NCBI GenBank assembly: GCA_029777735.1
Contig: JAKORR010000057.1
Coordinates: 1 to 13,219 of the forward strand
Length of the DNA stretch: 13,219 nucleotides
Origin: Armatimonadota bacterium
GTDB lineage: Bacteria > Armatimonadota > Zipacnadia > Zipacnadales > FEN-943
Reading direction: 5' to 3'
This document shows, one piece after another, positions 7,844 to 13,219 of the stretch (the first letter of the stretch is position 1; each line of letters begins with the position of its first letter). The notes beneath the pieces are model-generated. The model was not told the DNA's origin and ran no database searches. It saw nothing but the letters and a program-made list of their open reading frames with translations. The position numbers and the translations under genes were made by a program.

Positions 7844-7872
7844 ATTTTACTCGTCAGTTTGAGCAGTGGCAA
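7844..7872 (-). promoter_or_regulatory. Sigma-70-like promoter for the transaldolase-like gene
   Basis: On the minus strand TTGCCA (7867-7872) is separated by exactly 17 bases from TAAAAT (7844-7849). Both boxes match the consensus at 5 of 6 positions. The start would fall near 7837, giving a leader of about 60 bases before ATG 7778. The leader contains a small stem GCAGA-GGCTT-TCTGC (7810-7824). It sits just after the terminator of the preceding operon. Confidence 0.7.
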
Positions 7873-7909
7873 GGCGGGCTCGGAGAGCGACCGGGAAGCA
7901 AAGGACACG

Positions 7910-7943
7910 AAAAGAAGGTGCGAGCCCTTAGGAGGCCCGCACC
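7910..7943 (-). terminator. Rho-independent terminator of the beta-barrel/cohesin operon
   Basis: Minus strand: GGTGCGGGCC (7934-7943), loop TCCTAAG, GGCTCGCACC (7917-7926), then TTCTTTT (7910-7916). The ten-pair stem contains one G-T pair. It lies about 40 bases after the stop of the lipoprotein gene and ends the four-gene operon. Confidence 0.85.
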
Positions 7944-7981
7944 CTCGGTGTGCACTGACGCAAGTCGCGAGTGTCCTCAGG

Positions 7982-8371
7982 CTAGATGTTCGGTAACGGC
8001 GGAGGCTTCGGCACGTTGATGACCACATTGAACTGAGGCGGCGTCGCCGGGGTGGAAATGTCAATCGAGCCTTGCACCGCATCACCACCGTCAGGAGGCG
8101 TCACCACAAGCTCGCCCTGGCCTCCAGCCGGCGAGATCGTGACCGGAACCTCATACTCACCTGCGGCGGTCTCGGTGCCCTCGAATCGCTGGTTGCCGAT
8201 AGTGATTACGACTTCTGCCCCGGCCACTGGATCGCCGGTGACATCCTTCACAGAAACACGGACCACCGACTGAACCTGGGACGGCGGGCTACCACTCGAG
8301 CACCCCGAGAAGAGCAGCCCCACGCCTAGCGCAGTTGCGGCGAGGATGATCAGAACTGGAGTCTTGGTCAT
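7982..8371 (-). CDS. Small lipoprotein with Ig-like / carboxypeptidase-regulatory-like domain
   Basis: A 129-residue protein with a lipoprotein signal: MTKTPVLIILAATALGVGLLFSGC, with Cys24 as the lipidated residue and LFSGC a fair lipobox. A flexible SSGSPPSQ linker leads to one beta-sandwich domain (about residues 32-120). Its VSVKDVTGDPVAGAEVVI, GTETAAGEYEVPV pattern is typical of carboxypeptidase-regulatory-like and bacterial Ig-like domains, where a strand-turn-strand with DPVAGA opens the fold. It ends in a Pro-rich tail (PKPPPLPNI). Such proteins sit in the membrane as structural or binding partners; no enzymatic residues are visible. It is the last gene of the operon, 16 bases after the large cohesin-like protein, with its AAAGGGGGCG ribosome binding site overlapping that gene's stop. 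Confidence 0.8.
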   Translation of the reverse strand: MTKTPVLIILAATALGVGLLFSGCSSGSPPSQVQSVVRVSVKDVTGDPVAGAEVVITIGNQRFEGTETAAGEYEVPVTISPAGGQGELVVTPPDGGDAVQGSIDISTPATPPQFNVVINVPKPPPLPNI

Positions 8372-8387
8372 CGGATGGTCGCCCCCT

Positions 8388-11120
8388 TTAGCGGTTCACC
8401 GAGAAGGGCCGCACAGCTTTTGTCTGCTGCCCGTCTTCAGTGCGTGCCTGCAGCACCACGAGGTAATTCCCCCGAGGCACCGCGCTGCCGGCGCTGTTGG
8501 TTAAGTTCCAAGTGACGGAGTGGGTACCGGCGGTCTCGGTGCGATCCGTCACTAGCCGGCGAACAACCCGACCAGCGATATTGAGTACCTCAGCGGTAAC
8601 TGCGGCCGGACCGTTGAGCTGGAAGGTCACGACCACGTTCCCACCGGCAGTCTGCTGGGCGCTTACTCCCGACAGCAGCGTGCACTGAGCGCGCGGCACC
8701 AGCTCCAGCACCAACCGTCTGGTAGCCCCCTCTGCGCCGCTGGTGAAGGTGTAACCGGCACTGGTTCGCAGGTAGGACTTCTTGCCCGCGTCCTTGTCCG
8801 TCAGGATGACAGCGTAGTCGGCAGGCACGCTCGACAGGTCCGGCGCGAATATCGTCACCTCGGTGTTGGGCAGGCTAGTGGTCACCACAGCCTCCCACTT
8901 CTGAGACGCGGAGCCGCTGCGCACATCGATGGCCATTGGCGTGGCATCTTGGCCCACGAAATACAGATCCACCGGCGACATGCCCAGCGGTGGGTTGTCA
9001 ACCTGCACTAAGCTGTTGCCTGTGCCACAGATATTTGCGCTGTCCACGACATCGCCAGCCTTTGCCACGAGTCGGATGACGATGGCATCATCGCCGAGAT
9101 CCAAAACCCCGGCCGACTCGACACCAGCCGCCTGAGCCTTCACCCTCACGTTGCCCGCCGCCTCGGCCCTAACGAAGTAACCCTTCCATGGCTCCATCGT
9201 GTTGGTGGCACCGAAGGGGTTGACCTCATTCAGAAGCAGTTGCCAGTCGGTACCGTCGTAGTGCCATGCGAATCTCAGCGCCCGGTCACCGAGCTGGACC
9301 TGATTGATATTGATGTTCACGTCCGCACCGACTGCGCTGATGTAGGGGTTGGTTATGATGCTCCAGCCCGCGGGCACCGCCACCGTCACATCGCCCCGTA
9401 GGTTCTGGCCATCAAAGTACACCACTTGGTCAGCGTCGTACCGGGCAAAGTAGCCCACGCCGGTCCTGAGGTCAATCTGGCCGGGAACGTCTGCTTGGGA
9501 AGCGGCAGGGCGGTCTACTATGTACTTGGTGCCGTCGTAGAACGCAACAGCCTTGGCCTTCAGCACATCGACAGCCCGGCCCGTCGTCGTTAGCGGGATA
9601 CCCAGCATCCGTAGACCCTTCGCAAAGGTGTGCCAGAAGGGAGTCTGGAAGCTCGCCTTGGCGTCAGCAGCCTCGAGCTGCTTCCCCTCACTGTCCTGGG
9701 AGCCGACCGGAGCAGTCACCTCGTACTGCGAGTTTTGCTTCACGGCTTGCGCCAGCGTCAGCCGCACGGTCCGCTTGTCAGCCTGCAAAGCCACCCCCGA
9801 GACGGCAATTGTTGTCGCCGCGGATGTGACGCCAGCAACCTTCTCGGTGACCGTCCACTTGTCGGCGCTGGTAAGCGGCGTCGCATCCTTCATGTCCTTG
9901 CTGAACTTCACAACCACATGGGTGTTCGCACCATCGCGCACAAAGTCGGCACTTTCAACCGTTGGCTTCGGAAGAATCTTGAAGGTCCTGCTGGTGGCGG
10001 CGGCAATCGCGTTACCCACAGCGTCAAGGACGTTGTTCACTGTGACCTTGTAACTATGGTTCTCCTGAAGGGCGGCGCCCAGCGTGAGCCGCACCTGGTT
10101 GTCGGCGATCTTTTCTGCCTTGGTCACCTGGATCGCTTGGCCAGCCGGGAGCGCCCCGAGATCCTCAACCGTGTAGTTCGCAGCCACCGCAGCGCTGGCG
10201 CCTAGAACCTCCCCGGCCTGGAAGGTCAACGTCACGCCCGTGCCAGAACCTGACGCGGCGACCAGTCTGGGCGCCTCGTTGTCTACGATCACGGGACTAG
10301 CGGCCTCAACCCAGCCAACATTCCCCGCGTCCACGATCGCAGTGCCGTTCCAGACCTTGCCCTGGTCGATGGCCCGCGCCCGCAGGTTGATGCTTGTTGT
10401 GCCGGTCAGGCCAGAATTCCACTGCAGCGTCGCCTTCCTACCCACGATGTTCACAGTACCGCTGACTGCCTTCCAGCCCGCGCCAGCGTTGTACTGGAAC
10501 TGAACCGTGTCCGCTCGCCCTTGGGTCCAGGTCAGTTCGCCCTGTACCGGGTCCTTCTGGCGAGCAGCGAAGTTAAAGCCTGCAGAGGTCAGTCTCGCCG
10601 GGTCCGGCGGCCCCTCGGATACTTTCACAACCCCGTCCTTCCACTGGACACCCTCTATGGGTATGAAGTCGCTGTCCCAGATGAAGGTGTTGTCGGTGTC
10701 TTCTTCTTTGAAGCCGATCGTGTACGTGCCCGCTGCGACGCCTGCCACCAGCTTCACATCGAAGGTGATTACAGGCTGAGCAGCATCAATCGAGCCTGTG
10801 CCTTCGAAGCGGCCAGCTGTAAGGACAGCGCCGTCTGCCACAGGACCCGTGAGAAAGTTCTGGAGGGCGTCGGACTTCAGGGCAAAGTTCTCGAGAGTCA
10901 GCTTCGTCTTGTCCCAGGTCAGGTAGAAGCTGACAAGCCCTGCCCATCCCGGAGCAGGCAGCCCACTGATGTAAATGCCCATCTCCTTGGCCGTGGTGTC
11001 TGTTTTGTTGAAACTCAAGGGTGTTGGCTTGAGCTCGACTACCACCGCTGCATAAGCGCAGCTCCCCCCAAGAATGGCAGCGACAAGCCCGAGCAACAAG
11101 AAAGTGCGGATTGGTTTCAT
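8388..11120 (-). CDS. Large secreted multidomain protein: cohesin-like, Ig-like and FlgD-type Ig modules
   Basis: A 910-residue exported protein with a signal peptide (about 1-25, ending SCAYA). About 26-168 resembles a cohesin module: VELKPTPLSFN, then WAGLVSFYLTWDKTKLTLENF, QPVITFDVKLV, GTYTIGF, GVQWKDGVVKV. About 175-282 is an Ig-like beta domain. About 283-383 and 385-495 look like SbsA-type Ig-like repeats (VTLTFQAGEVL, HSYKVTVNNVLDAVGNAI; VVVKFSKDM, RTVRLTLAQAV). About 497-663 has GLRMLGIPL, GVGYFARYD, GWSIITNPY and WKGYFVRAE, a pattern seen in surface proteins of candidate phyla. About 815-910 is a FlgD-type Ig domain (VLNIAGRVVRRL, SAVPRGNYLVVLQAR). No catalytic motif is seen, so a scaffold or adhesion role is likely. 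It starts one base after the preceding gene's stop, so translation is probably coupled. Confidence 0.75.
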   Translation of the reverse strand: MKPIRTFLLLGLVAAILGGSCAYAAVVVELKPTPLSFNKTDTTAKEMGIYISGLPAPGWAGLVSFYLTWDKTKLTLENFALKSDALQNFLTGPVADGAVLTAGRFEGTGSIDAAQPVITFDVKLVAGVAAGTYTIGFKEEDTDNTFIWDSDFIPIEGVQWKDGVVKVSEGPPDPARLTSAGFNFAARQKDPVQGELTWTQGRADTVQFQYNAGAGWKAVSGTVNIVGRKATLQWNSGLTGTTSINLRARAIDQGKVWNGTAIVDAGNVGWVEAASPVIVDNEAPRLVAASGSGTGVTLTFQAGEVLGASAAVAANYTVEDLGALPAGQAIQVTKAEKIADNQVRLTLGAALQENHSYKVTVNNVLDAVGNAIAAATSRTFKILPKPTVESADFVRDGANTHVVVKFSKDMKDATPLTSADKWTVTEKVAGVTSAATTIAVSGVALQADKRTVRLTLAQAVKQNSQYEVTAPVGSQDSEGKQLEAADAKASFQTPFWHTFAKGLRMLGIPLTTTGRAVDVLKAKAVAFYDGTKYIVDRPAASQADVPGQIDLRTGVGYFARYDADQVVYFDGQNLRGDVTVAVPAGWSIITNPYISAVGADVNININQVQLGDRALRFAWHYDGTDWQLLLNEVNPFGATNTMEPWKGYFVRAEAAGNVRVKAQAAGVESAGVLDLGDDAIVIRLVAKAGDVVDSANICGTGNSLVQVDNPPLGMSPVDLYFVGQDATPMAIDVRSGSASQKWEAVVTTSLPNTEVTIFAPDLSSVPADYAVILTDKDAGKKSYLRTSAGYTFTSGAEGATRRLVLELVPRAQCTLLSGVSAQQTAGGNVVVTFQLNGPAAVTAEVLNIAGRVVRRLVTDRTETAGTHSVTWNLTNSAGSAVPRGNYLVVLQARTEDGQQTKAVRPFSVNR

Positions 11121-11121
11121 A

Positions 11122-11949
11122 CTACTTGGCCCCCTCCTTGTTTGCCTGTGCAGTAGCCGGCGCTTTGGACGTACTGGCGAAGAACTTGTTCCAGGCCCAG
11201 GCGAACATGCCGAAGTCCTGGCCGGTGATCTTGCCGTCCGATTTGCTGGTCCGCTGGGTTAGGCTATCGGCGTCGTTGTTGAGTGGAGCAAGGTCTGAAA
11301 AGTCAAGAGTAATAGAGGGATCGCCGAAGTATGCACTCCAGGCGGCTGCAAACAGGCCGAAGTCACCACCGTCGATCCGTCCGTTCCAGTTCATATCCCC
11401 GAACTTCGGGGCTGCCGTGCCGCTGAAGGTGCCCTGATTGGTCAACTGCGCCAGAGCCTGGTCCTTCACGGATACCGTGCCAGCTTGAAAGGCTAGAGCC
11501 TCAGTGGTCACGCGGCCCTTGGAAGTAAACACGATGTCACACACGTGCTTTGGGGTCTTCTCGGTCTCGACCAGCAGAGCCACACCCCACAGCCCGTGCC
11601 TCTCAGCGACATCGGTAGCCAGTTCCGCAAAGAAAACCGGCGGCTGAGCGGAGTCGGCACTGGCCGGAAGCTTGTAAACATCGGCGCCTGGGACCACATC
11701 GACCAACCAGGTCTGGTTGGTCACCGCTCCCGTCGCCATCTGGTAGGCGGTTGGCACGTTGAGTCGGAAGACAACAAGCCGCGCCGTCTTCGCACCCACA
11801 ACGCTCACTTTGGCCACATAGCGCCCCGTAAGCTTGTTGTCCGCGCCTCGCTGGGGCTGAACCTGTACCTGCACGGACTGCGCGAACGCACCGGCGGCCA
11901 CTACCGCCAGAGCGAGGCCCGATAACACTATGCGACAAGCTCGCACCAT
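11122..11949 (-). CDS. Secreted protein with C-terminal dockerin-like module
   Basis: A 275-residue protein with signal peptide MVRACRIVLSGLALAVVAAGAFA (1-23). ATG 11949, preceded by AAGGGGAC, is preferred to the frame's upstream ATG at 11988. Residues 24-165 form a beta-rich domain (LVVFRLNVP, VFFAELATDVAERHGLWGVALLVE, VCDIVFTSKG, ALAFQAGTVSV) that could be a cohesin-like or carbohydrate-binding sandwich; I cannot name it. Residues 183-257 hold a dockerin-like duplication: FGDMNWNGRIDGGDF (D185, N187, N189, I192, D196) and SDGKITGQDF (237-246), each followed by an aromatic-rich helix (GLFAAAWSAYF; GMFAWAWNKFF). In dockerins these loops bind calcium and the helices bind cohesins. The partner may be the next protein of the operon, whose ATG is one base away, but this is inference. 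Confidence 0.75.
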   Translation of the reverse strand: MVRACRIVLSGLALAVVAAGAFAQSVQVQVQPQRGADNKLTGRYVAKVSVVGAKTARLVVFRLNVPTAYQMATGAVTNQTWLVDVVPGADVYKLPASADSAQPPVFFAELATDVAERHGLWGVALLVETEKTPKHVCDIVFTSKGRVTTEALAFQAGTVSVKDQALAQLTNQGTFSGTAAPKFGDMNWNGRIDGGDFGLFAAAWSAYFGDPSITLDFSDLAPLNNDADSLTQRTSKSDGKITGQDFGMFAWAWNKFFASTSKAPATAQANKEGAK

Positions 11950-11972
11950 AGCGGATGTCCCCTTGTCCCAGA

Positions 11973-12542
11973 TTACCTCAACGGCCAAACTCCGCCGACC
12001 GAGAACTGAACGCCATCTGAGTCATAGTCCCAGTAATCAGTGCCGAAGGTGTAGCGAAGGTCGGCAAAGATGTGCTTCCACTGCCCGCCCACAACTACAT
12101 TAGCCGCAAAGGATACCTTCTTCGCGTCGCTTGTTACACCTGCAAGCCGCCAGTCGGCGTCGATGTTGGCCACGCCCACACCCAACCCGTAGTAGAAGCC
12201 CTCTCTCTCCCAGCGGTCCTCCGAATCCTGATTGAGGCTCCACCACACATAATCCACGTCGAGCTGCCACAGGTCGCCATCGACCTTCATTGGGCCACCG
12301 GCGGATGACACTGTCTCATCGATGTTATTCCATCCGCCCGTCACAAGCCAGTTGTCAAAGCTCCATCGTGCTCGCATTCCCCAGTCGCTGCCGAAGTCGC
12401 CCAGGTCCGAAAAGGAAAGACCAAGCTGTATTGTCTGCTGGGCAGGAGCTTCGTCAGCCAGTGCGACAGGAGCGAGGGACGCTAGAAAGAGCAGAAAACC
12501 CGCGACAGGAACGGCGAATCGTTCCGCAGTCCGCACAGTCAT
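11973..12542 (-). CDS. Outer-membrane beta-barrel protein
   Basis: A 189-residue protein with a signal peptide (about 1-30, VPVAGFLLFLASLAPVALA) and a mature part of alternating polar and aromatic residues that fits amphipathic barrel strands: IQLGLSFSDLGDFGSDWGMRA, WLVTGGWNNI, LWQLDVDYVWWSL, FYYGLGVGVANID, FAANVVVGGQWK, IFADLRYTFG, VQFSVGGVWPL. Eight or so strands would match small OmpA-, OmpW- or PagL-sized barrels. The C-terminal residue is Arg, not the aromatic residue common in proteobacterial barrels. ATG 12542 is preferred, although a GTG three bases earlier and one six bases later also fit GGGAGGG. It is the first gene of a four-gene operon and likely the membrane part of the surface assembly encoded by its neighbours. 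A channel, anchor or assembly factor are all possible. Confidence 0.75.
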   Translation of the reverse strand: MTVRTAERFAVPVAGFLLFLASLAPVALADEAPAQQTIQLGLSFSDLGDFGSDWGMRARWSFDNWLVTGGWNNIDETVSSAGGPMKVDGDLWQLDVDYVWWSLNQDSEDRWEREGFYYGLGVGVANIDADWRLAGVTSDAKKVSFAANVVVGGQWKHIFADLRYTFGTDYWDYDSDGVQFSVGGVWPLR

Positions 12543-12551
12543 CACCCTCCC

Positions 12552-12565
12552 TTTGATAGATCAAA
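12552..12565. promoter_or_regulatory. Perfect inverted repeat in the leader of the barrel operon
   Basis: TTTGAT-AG-ATCAAA, a perfect 6+2+6 palindrome, sits between the predicted transcription start (near 12583) and the ribosome binding site of the beta-barrel gene. It could be an operator for a dimeric regulator or a short RNA hairpin near the start codon. No regulator can be named, and a single copy may be chance. Confidence 0.4.
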
Positions 12566-12589
12566 TCGCACTCTTAAGGAGGCCTTCCT

Positions 12590-12619
12590 CTTATAGCACC
12601 GGAACCCTTGCTCTGTCAA
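12590..12619 (-). promoter_or_regulatory. Sigma-70 promoter of the beta-barrel/cohesin operon
   Basis: On the minus strand a perfect TTGACA (12614-12619) is followed after 18 bases by TATAAG (12590-12595, 5 of 6). The start would lie near 12583, about 40 bases before the ATG at 12542. With the terminator at 7910-7943 this bounds a transcript of about 4.7 kb with four genes. Confidence 0.8.
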
Positions 12620-12691
12620 GGCAAAGCGCTCTCTCCGGCCACATCCGCGCATCTCTTGAGCAGGGCCCCTCAGGCCAAGCTCCGGACACAT

Positions 12692-13105
12692 CTACTCCCC
12701 TCCCGCCTCGTCAATGCTCGCTGGCGCGGCTCCAGCGGCAGGGATCACAGCCTCCGCAGCCAGACCTGCAGCCCCTGTGCCAGCCGCTGTGGGAGTTGTG
12801 TGATAAACCGAGTACAGCCGCAGAAACTCGCCGATGATGAAAACCGCGTCCTGAACGTCTATTCTCCCGTTCTTGTTGAAGTCGGCCAAGGGGTCGATCA
12901 CATTGCCGGTTTTGATGAAGGAGCGCCAGTACACTATGAACTTGGATAGGTCTATCTCGTCCATCCTTGCGTCGCCGTTCAGGTCCCCATCGCCGAGGTA
13001 TGGGGGGGGAGGTGGAGATTGACACCACCCCTTGCCCCCGGCAAGGCCCATCGTGACAAGTACTGCAAGCATGGCAAGGAAGATTGGCTGGTTCACTCTC
13101 GTCAT
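12692..13105 (-). CDS. Small secreted dockerin-like protein with two calcium loops
   Basis: A 137-residue protein. ATG 13105 follows AAAAGGAG (10 bases spacing) and starts a signal peptide (MTRVNQPIFLAMLAVLVTMG, to about residue 29); the frame extends upstream without good start signals. After a PPPPP run (31-35) come two EF-hand-like calcium loops: DLNGDARMDEID (D41, N43, D45, M48, D52) and DFNKNGRIDVQD (D75, N77, N79, I82, D86). Each is followed by a hydrophobic helix (LSKFIVYWRSF; AVFIIGEFLRLY), the classic type I dockerin layout. An Ala-rich, probably disordered tail (105-137) ends the protein. There is no enzyme or other folded domain, so this is almost a bare dockerin. It lies upstream of the cohesin-like operon, which has its own promoter. 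A cohesin partner is inferred, not shown. Confidence 0.75.
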   Translation of the reverse strand: MTRVNQPIFLAMLAVLVTMGLAGGKGWCQSPPPPPYLGDGDLNGDARMDEIDLSKFIVYWRSFIKTGNVIDPLADFNKNGRIDVQDAVFIIGEFLRLYSVYHTTPTAAGTGAAGLAAEAVIPAAGAAPASIDEAGGE

Positions 13106-13219
13106 GTTCTCGGTACTCCTTTTGGCCATCGCATCATGATCCTGCCCCTGGCCGCGGCTGGCTCCCAAGCGCACGACTTCCGCAGGACCGACGCCAAGGC
13201 CCTGCCGGTGGTATCAGAC
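13106..13219. other. Upstream edge region, no gene called
   Basis: The last 114 bases hold the AAAAGGAG ribosome binding site of the dockerin-like gene (13115-13122 region). I see no clear promoter boxes or complete gene; the open frame running in from 13174 lacks a convincing start. It may contain the end of another gene beyond the edge. Confidence 0.4.

Noticed and set aside
12552..12565. FNR/CRP-type box
   Set aside because: The half sites TTGAT and ATCAA match an FNR half site, but the spacer is 2 bases instead of 4 and it lies downstream of the promoter.
1..13219. CRISPR arrays, tRNA or rRNA genes, insertion sequences
   Set aside because: No regularly spaced repeats, no cloverleaf-like or rRNA stretches, and no transposase or terminal inverted repeats were seen.

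Overview
This is a GC-rich bacterial window with short intergenic gaps, strong purine-rich ribosome binding sites and sigma-70-like promoters. One gene encodes a probable outer-membrane beta-barrel and another a lipoprotein, so the host is probably a diderm. Long secreted proteins with cohesin-like, dockerin-like, SbsA-type Ig-like and FlgD-type Ig-like modules are typical of little-cultured phyla such as Armatimonadota or other candidate phyla. That assignment is a guess from gene style; no rRNA or other phylogenetic marker beyond accC and nusB is present.

Region 1 (plus strand, 1-2499) is a housekeeping run. It holds the C-terminal part of a pilin-like membrane protein, a biotin carboxylase (accC), a small two-helix membrane protein of the DUF2273 type, and the antitermination factor nusB. 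The last three genes are tightly packed, and the DUF2273-like and nusB genes overlap by 8 bases.

Region 2 (minus strand, 7872 down to 2557) is one probable transcription unit read from a good promoter at 7844-7872. It encodes a large transaldolase-family protein without a signal peptide, a secreted protein that looks like a TIM-barrel glycoside hydrolase, and a secreted protein of unknown function with a His-rich motif and a C-terminal coiled coil. The last gene may also have its own weak promoter. The theme is probably breakdown and use of a carbohydrate, but no substrate can be named.

Region 3 (minus strand, 12619 down to 7910) is a clearly bounded four-gene operon. It has a sigma-70 promoter (TTGACA, 18 bases, TATAAG), an outer-membrane beta-barrel, a secreted protein ending in a dockerin-like module, a 910-residue secreted multidomain protein that starts with a cohesin-like module and ends with a FlgD-like Ig domain, a small Ig-like lipoprotein, and a rho-independent terminator. 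Directly upstream, on the same strand, lies another small secreted protein that is little more than a dockerin-like pair of calcium loops (12692-13105). A cohesin-like module beside two dockerin-like modules and a membrane barrel suggests a non-cellulosomal cell-surface assembly. This is the most interesting part of the window.
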